Below are positions 15,735 through 19,254 of a stretch of DNA of 19,254 nucleotides, one piece after another. The stretch comes from JANWYQ01 sp034432445 (lineage in GTDB: Bacteria > Chloroflexota > Anaerolineae > JAAEKA01): contig DAOUBX010000074.1 of assembly GCA_034432445.1 (NCBI GenBank), positions 1 through 19,254 on the forward strand, read 5' to 3'. A program made the translations under genes and the position numbers. The notes under the pieces are model-generated. The model searched no databases. It was given only the letters and a program-made list of their open reading frames with translations, and was not told where the DNA came from. How positions within the stretch are numbered: position 1 is the stretch's first letter; the number at the start of each line of letters is the position of its first letter.

Positions 15735-16448
15735 ATGGCCGAGTATAGCAGTGCAAAGCCGCCAACCGGACATCAGCCCGGCGTGATCGCCGGCCGCCGG
15801 CTGACCGCAGTGTTGTTCGACTTGGACGGCACGCTGATCGAGACCGACGATCGTGCCGTGCAGCACCTGGCGCAGCGGTTGGCGCTTTTGCGACCTTTGT
15901 TGCCGCAGCGTGATCCGCAACAGGCAGCGCGCCGATTGATCATGTGGTCGCACGACTGGGTGCACGGTTGGCTGGTGTGGTTGGATCGCCTGGCGCTCGA
16001 CGGCTTCAGCCAACGCACGGCGCAGCGCTTGGGCTTGCTCGACGACAACCTGGCCGGCCATTCGCTGACACCTGTGGCCGGCACCACGGCCTTGCTGCGC
16101 CAACTGGCCGGCCGCTATCGCCTGGGCATCGTCAGCACGCGTCGCGTCGCCGAAGTCAATGTCTACATCGAACAGGAGCGACTGGGCGATGTGATCGAGG
16201 TGGTCGTCGGTTCCGACACCACCCCGCGCATCAAACCGCATCCGCAGCCTGTGCTCTGGGCAGCCAGCCAGCTCGCCGTGCCGGTGCACCAGACCGTGCT
16301 GGTGGGCGACACCGTGGCCGATGTGCGCGCAGCGCGCGCGGCCGGCGCCCTGTCGGTTGGCGTCCTCTGTGGTTTTGGTGAGCCGAAAGACTTGCGCCAG
16401 GCCACCTTGATCTTGAACTCACCTGCTGAGTTGGTCGACTGGTTGTAG
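15735..16448 (+). CDS. HAD-superfamily hydrolase (phosphoglycolate phosphatase-like)
   Basis: This cytoplasmic phosphatase has 237 residues from ATG 15735. A GTG at 15711 would add eight residues, and AGGA at 15718-15721 fits either the ATG or a GTG at 15732. All four HAD motifs are visible: FDLDGTL with Asp29 and Asp31, IVSTRR with Ser134, Lys167 in RIKPHPQP, and VGDTVADV with Asp192. The helical cap inserted between motifs I and II (about 37-115) marks a subfamily I enzyme of the Gph/PpaX/beta-phosphoglucomutase group. The substrate cannot be assigned. It sits between the lepB terminator and a degenerate copy of the palindromic element. There is no obvious partner gene. Confidence 0.88.
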   Translation: MAEYSSAKPPTGHQPGVIAGRRLTAVLFDLDGTLIETDDRAVQHLAQRLALLRPLLPQRDPQQAARRLIMWSHDWVHGWLVWLDRLALDGFSQRTAQRLGLLDDNLAGHSLTPVAGTTALLRQLAGRYRLGIVSTRRVAEVNVYIEQERLGDVIEVVVGSDTTPRIKPHPQPVLWAASQLAVPVHQTVLVGDTVADVRAARAAGALSVGVLCGFGEPKDLRQATLILNSPAELVDWL

Positions 16449-16450
16449 GG

Positions 16451-16561
16451 TCTCAGCACTCCACCAGAGGCGTCGGGCTCTGCTGCTTGCGTGTGGGGCG
16501 GCGCCTGCCCGGATCGCAAAGAGCGCAGAAAGGCCGCAAGTGCCTGACGCCTGAGCAGTTT
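16451..16561 (+). repeat. Diverged palindromic leader element upstream of the aldolase homologue
   Basis: The right arm (16537-16560) matches the arm upstream of lepB at 20 of 24 positions, all four differences being transitions. The left arm AGGCGTCGGGC (16468-16478) pairs with GCCTGACGCCT (16542-16552), with one G-T pair. CTTGCG (16486-16491) pairs further with CGCAAG (16535-16540). CTCA (16452-16455) matches the outer left arm of the other copy. Two base pairs differ from the lepB copy by compensatory change (T-A to C-G and C-G to T-A). The element ends about 20 bases before ATG 16581. Confidence 0.7.
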
Positions 16562-16580
16562 CGATTGGTGAGGACTTCCC

Positions 16581-17252
16581 ATGACTCTCGAATCGCGTTT
16601 GGTCAACCTGGCGGCAGCCGGCCGCAGGCTGGTGGAACAAAACCTCACGCTGGGCTTGAACGGCAGCATCAGCCTGCGCTGGCAAGACCTGTGTTACATC
16701 TCGCCTGCCGGCGCACGCTTGGAACGCCTGAGCGCAGCCGATTTCGTGCCGTTGCACATCGTTAATCAGAACACCTGGCAACTGCCGCGCGCCTCTGCCG
16801 AATACGCCTTGCACCTGGCAAGCTACCGAGCGCGAGCCGATGCCGCCACAGTGTTTCGCCTCGATCCGCCTAACTGCGTGGCGCTGGGGTGTGCTGGTTT
16901 GTCTCTCCCGGCCATCACGCCCGATCTCTACTGGGCTGTGGGACCTGAGGTCCCCCTCTTGCCGTACACCACTCCTACCACAGCAGCCTTGGTAGATGCC
17001 GTCAGCCAGGCGCTGGCCGCCAGCGATGCCGTTCTGCTGGGCAACCAGGGCCTGCTGCTCATCGCTTCCTCTACAGATGACGCCGTGATGCACACCTTGC
17101 TGGTCGAAGAGGCTGCGCGCGTCGTCCTGTTGGCCCATGCTGCTGCCGGCGCTTGTTCATTCCTGACCACAGAAGCGATTGAGGAGTTGGAACGCGTGAC
17201 CGGACGTTATCATCCCCTGCGGCAACCCGGGCGCCGCCAGGCCACATTATGA
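16581..17252 (+). CDS. Class II aldolase/adducin-fold protein lacking the metal-binding histidines
   Basis: The 223 residues match the FucA/AraD aldolase fold over the whole length: LTLGLNGSISLRW (22-34), YISPAGARLERL (39-50), PRASAEYALHLASYRARADA (69-88) and LLGNQGLLLI (152-161). In FucA, three histidines bind zinc and Glu73 is the catalytic acid/base. Here the aligned positions read Arg93 and Asp95 (where the family has HxH) and Gln156 (where it has GNHG/HHG). The Glu is kept as Glu74. Normal aldolase or epimerase chemistry is therefore unlikely. A pseudoenzyme, a binding role or a different metal site are the options. ATG 16581 is preceded by GTGAGGA. The gene overlaps rarD by four bases (ATGA), so they are probably translated together. 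Confidence 0.82.
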   Translation: MTLESRLVNLAAAGRRLVEQNLTLGLNGSISLRWQDLCYISPAGARLERLSAADFVPLHIVNQNTWQLPRASAEYALHLASYRARADAATVFRLDPPNCVALGCAGLSLPAITPDLYWAVGPEVPLLPYTTPTTAALVDAVSQALAASDAVLLGNQGLLLIASSTDDAVMHTLLVEEAARVVLLAHAAAGACSFLTTEAIEELERVTGRYHPLRQPGRRQATL

Positions 17253-18142
17253 GAAAAGGGGTGCTCGCGGCAGCCAGCGCTTATGTGCTGTGGGGATTGC
17301 TGCCGGTCTATTGGAAGATGATCCAAGAAGTCAGGCCGCTGGAGATTGTCGCCCATCGCATGGCCTGGTCGCTAGTTTTCGCCCTGTTTCTGCTGGCGAT
17401 TACCCGCAACTGGGGCTGGTTAGCGCAGGTCAGACGCCAGCCAGGCCGGCTGGCACCCTTTGCTGTCACCGGCGCTCTGATCAGCCTGAACTGGCTGGTT
17501 TACATTTGGGCAGTCAACAGCGGCCGTATCGTGGACGCGAGCCTCGGCTATTTCATCAATCCCCTGGTCAACGTGTTCCTCGGCGTGGTCTTCCTGCGCG
17601 AGCGCTTGCGACCAGGGCAATGGGCGGCAATTGCCATTGCCGTGGCCGCCGTGTCTTACCTCACGTGGAGCGTAGGCCAGCTGCCGTGGATCGGTCTCAC
17701 CCTGGCCTTCAGTTTTGGCTTCTACGGTTTGATCCGCAAGACTGCGCGGTTCAGCTCCATCGAGGGCTTCACGATGGAAACGGGGATCATGTTCTGGCCT
17801 GCCGTGGCCTATCTGGTATTCCTGGGGGCTGAGGGCGAGCTAGCCTTTGCTCGCGCTGGACTGGCAACAACTTTGCTGTTGGCGTTCACCGGGGTCATCA
17901 CGGCAGTGCCGCTGTTGCTCTTTGCCTTTGGCGCCCGCCTGGTTACGCTTACCACGTTAGGCATTCTGCAGTACATTGCGCCGACCCTGCAGTTCCTGCT
18001 CGGCGTTGTGATCTACCACGAGAGTTTTACCCAAGTGCGGCTGGTGGGCTTCACTCTGGTGTGGATTTCGCTGGTTATCTACACGGTCGAGAGCTTTTTG
18101 GCACGACGAGAGCGCCGGCGCATCGCTCTGATAGGTCCATGA
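17249..18142 (+). CDS. rarD: RarD-type EamA-family permease
   Basis: This inner-membrane drug/metabolite transporter family protein of 297 residues has about ten TM segments. It follows the RarD subfamily closely. The opening KGVLAAASAYVLWGLLPVYW with LEIVAHRMAWSLVF, the centre LNWLVYIWAVNSGRIVDASL and GYFINPLVNVFLGVVFLRER, and the late segment LLFAFGARLVTLTTLGILQY are all recognisable. The substrate of RarD proteins is not settled; some members affect chloramphenicol sensitivity. Its ATG overlaps the stop of the aldolase homologue (ATGA), which suggests translational coupling. The C-terminus ends in a basic RRERRR tail. It converges with the minus-strand gene at 18216. Confidence 0.92.
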   Translation: MRKGVLAAASAYVLWGLLPVYWKMIQEVRPLEIVAHRMAWSLVFALFLLAITRNWGWLAQVRRQPGRLAPFAVTGALISLNWLVYIWAVNSGRIVDASLGYFINPLVNVFLGVVFLRERLRPGQWAAIAIAVAAVSYLTWSVGQLPWIGLTLAFSFGFYGLIRKTARFSSIEGFTMETGIMFWPAVAYLVFLGAEGELAFARAGLATTLLLAFTGVITAVPLLLFAFGARLVTLTTLGILQYIAPTLQFLLGVVIYHESFTQVRLVGFTLVWISLVIYTVESFLARRERRRIALIGP

Positions 18143-18155
18143 TTGCTTGCTCGGC

Positions 18156-18195
18156 CGGTCTCTCGTCCCCATGGCGCTCTGGCGCCGACAGACCG
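18156..18195. terminator. Hairpin between convergent genes (possible bidirectional terminator)
   Basis: CGGTCT (18156-18161) pairs with AGACCG (18190-18195). Inside, GGCGC (18173-18177) pairs with GCGCC (18182-18186) around a TCTG loop. It lies in the 73-base gap between rarD and the minus-strand membrane protein. There is no clear T run on either side, so the function is tentative. Confidence 0.4.
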
Positions 18196-18215
18196 CTGCC
18201 GGCGCACACTTTGTC

Positions 18216-19088
18216 TTAGGGCATCCCGTCTGTGGTAGATACTTCTTGTTCTGATGGGGGAGCTAGCGCGCCGGCAGGCTCGCTGGCCTCGCCATCTTGC
18301 TTGCGGAGCCCCCGCCAGCGATGGCGAATGACCACAACTTCGGAGTAGATCACCCACAGGAAAAAGAGGGTCAACCCCACAGCGGTTAGGGTGTAGATCC
18401 GCAACAGCTGCGCACGCCTGGCAGCCAAGCGCTCTTGCAAAGCCTTGATTTCGGCCTGCACCCCTGCTACCGACGCTTGGGTTTCGGCCAGTCGGCTGTC
18501 CACCCGCTGGGTCAAACCGGTCAGCGTGTCTACTGACTCCTCGGTAAAGCGGTCAGCCTTTCCCTCGACGGCGGCTCTGACCGTGTCGTTGATCTGGCGT
18601 ACGTCGGCGACTACCTCGTCGAGCCGATTGAGCGCGCCTTCCACGTTCTCGACCGCCGGCGGCGTTTCGCGAATAAACGGAATAGCGTTGATGAAATCCA
18701 CCAGCGCCCGCACGGACTGCACGACGCTGGCAACCGGCGTCAGAGCAGTTCGTACTTGCTCTACGGCGGGCGTCAACCGCCCGTTGATGCGGTTGGACAA
18801 CGCTGTCAAGAGGGGATTGTTCTGCTCGATGTTGCCGCCAACCGCAACGATGGTGGCCTCGACCTGTTGGATCTCGTTGCGGCCGCGTTGCACCAGGTCG
18901 CCGGCCCGGGTCGCGCCTGCGTCAACCACACCGACGGCGGTGTCAACAATGGTGAACGCTTTGAGTGTCACGTTGGTGACAGTGTCGTGCAGCCACCATG
19001 TGCCAAAGATACCGGCGATGCTGGTGATCATGACCAGCACTGCAATCACGATGACCAACCAACTCCACACCTTCTTACCAGTTTTCAT
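18216..19088 (-). CDS. Two-TM membrane protein with a long extracytoplasmic helical domain, unrecognised
   Basis: I do not recognise a named family in this 290-residue protein. Residues 1-7 are basic, and a TM follows (about 8-32: WLVIVIAVLVMITSIAGIFG). Next come about 195 residues of Val/Ala/Thr/Gln-rich, heptad-like sequence (for example RLDEVVADVRQINDTVRAAV and QRVDSRLAETQASVAGVQAE). A second TM lies at about 228-254, and a Pro/Glu/Ser-rich tail of about 36 residues ends the protein. With two TMs the middle should lie outside the membrane and both tails inside, a layout shared by methyl-accepting-type sensor ectodomains and by some envelope stress proteins. No signalling domain follows. 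The ATG at 19086-19088 has GAGG seven bases upstream. The window-end repeat lies 76 bases upstream. Confidence 0.8.
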   Translation of the reverse strand: MKTGKKVWSWLVIVIAVLVMITSIAGIFGTWWLHDTVTNVTLKAFTIVDTAVGVVDAGATRAGDLVQRGRNEIQQVEATIVAVGGNIEQNNPLLTALSNRINGRLTPAVEQVRTALTPVASVVQSVRALVDFINAIPFIRETPPAVENVEGALNRLDEVVADVRQINDTVRAAVEGKADRFTEESVDTLTGLTQRVDSRLAETQASVAGVQAEIKALQERLAARRAQLLRIYTLTAVGLTLFFLWVIYSEVVVIRHRWRGLRKQDGEASEPAGALAPPSEQEVSTTDGMP

Positions 19089-19164
19089 GCTGGCCTCGCT
19101 TTCCGGGGGAACAAACAGCGGTGCACAAGCGCAGGAGGGGGCTTAGTTCTGCAGTTCGTTCGGC

Positions 19165-19252
19165 GTAACTACTCAGCCATAGGTGCCGGGCATTTGGATT
19201 CTAACCTGAAAATCGCTCGGGCCGGTCTCCGACCGTGCCCGCCGCGCTTTCA
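19165..19252 (-). repeat. Right copy of the 88-bp window-end inverted repeat
   Basis: This is an exact reverse complement of 1-88. Read on the minus strand it ends in the arm AATGCCCGGCACCT-ATGGCTGAGTAGTTAC, directed at the minus-strand gene that starts at 19088. Its + strand start, 19165-19202, is identical to 14753-14790. Only two more bases (TT) follow it in the window. Confidence 0.9.
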
Positions 19253-19254
19253 TT

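Noticed and set aside
18445..19146. A 233-residue plus-strand frame opposite the two-TM protein
   Set aside because: Ser/Thr-rich shadow of the minus-strand gene. The minus-strand frame has two clean TM segments and a ribosome-binding site.
1..19254. Linear replicon with terminal inverted repeats, or a composite transposon
   Set aside because: The genes inside are core chromosomal ones, there is no transposase or telomere protein, and the end sequence also occurs internally at 14753. A contig broken at a dispersed repeat is simpler.

Overview
The window is a GC-rich stretch of bacterial chromosome with GTG/TTG starts mixed among the ATG starts. It carries housekeeping genes (polyprenyl synthase, rpsO, pnp, lepB, rarD), a surface-glycan block and a SpoIIAA/SpoIIAB/SpoIIE-type signalling operon. 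The glycan membrane protein with two C-terminal beta domains, the multi-GAF PP2C phosphatase and the short repeats resemble what is seen in Chloroflexota (Anaerolineae/Caldilineae-like). That assignment is an inference from protein style, not a proven placement. No phage, transposase, CRISPR, tRNA or rRNA gene was seen. The two window ends are an 88-bp perfect inverted repeat, so the window is probably a whole assembly contig broken at a dispersed repeat.

Layout: (1) 153-7464, all plus strand: long-chain all-trans polyprenyl diphosphate synthase, GT2 glycosyltransferase, GT4 glycosyltransferase, a GT-C/ArnT-like membrane glycosyltransferase and a Wzy/WaaL-like O-antigen polymerase/ligase. Together these look like a surface polysaccharide or glycolipid locus. 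(2) 7510-11614: an apparent four-gene operon of two STAS anti-anti-sigma proteins, an RsbW-type kinase and a four-GAF SpoIIE/RsbU-type phosphatase. It has a strong extended -10 promoter almost touching the first ATG. No sigma factor is present, so the output is unknown. (3) 11647-14644: rpsO-pnp with its own consensus promoter, a candidate S15-binding hairpin in the rpsO leader, and a 313-bp rpsO-pnp spacer packed with hairpins (one long duplex suggesting RNase III control, one terminator-like). (4) 14893-18142: lepB with a strong terminator, a HAD phosphatase, a class II aldolase homologue that has lost all three metal-binding histidines, and rarD translationally coupled to it. (5) 18216-19088, minus strand: an unrecognised two-TM coiled-coil-like membrane protein.

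The most unusual non-coding signal is a family of palindromic elements (consensus arm AGGTGCCGGGCATTTG and its complement). Copies lie at both window ends, just upstream of lepB and just upstream of the aldolase homologue. Each copy sits in the 5' leader of a gene in the same relative orientation. The two internal copies differ by compensatory base-pair changes that keep the stem. This may be a MITE/REP-like repeat, an RNA regulatory leader, or both.
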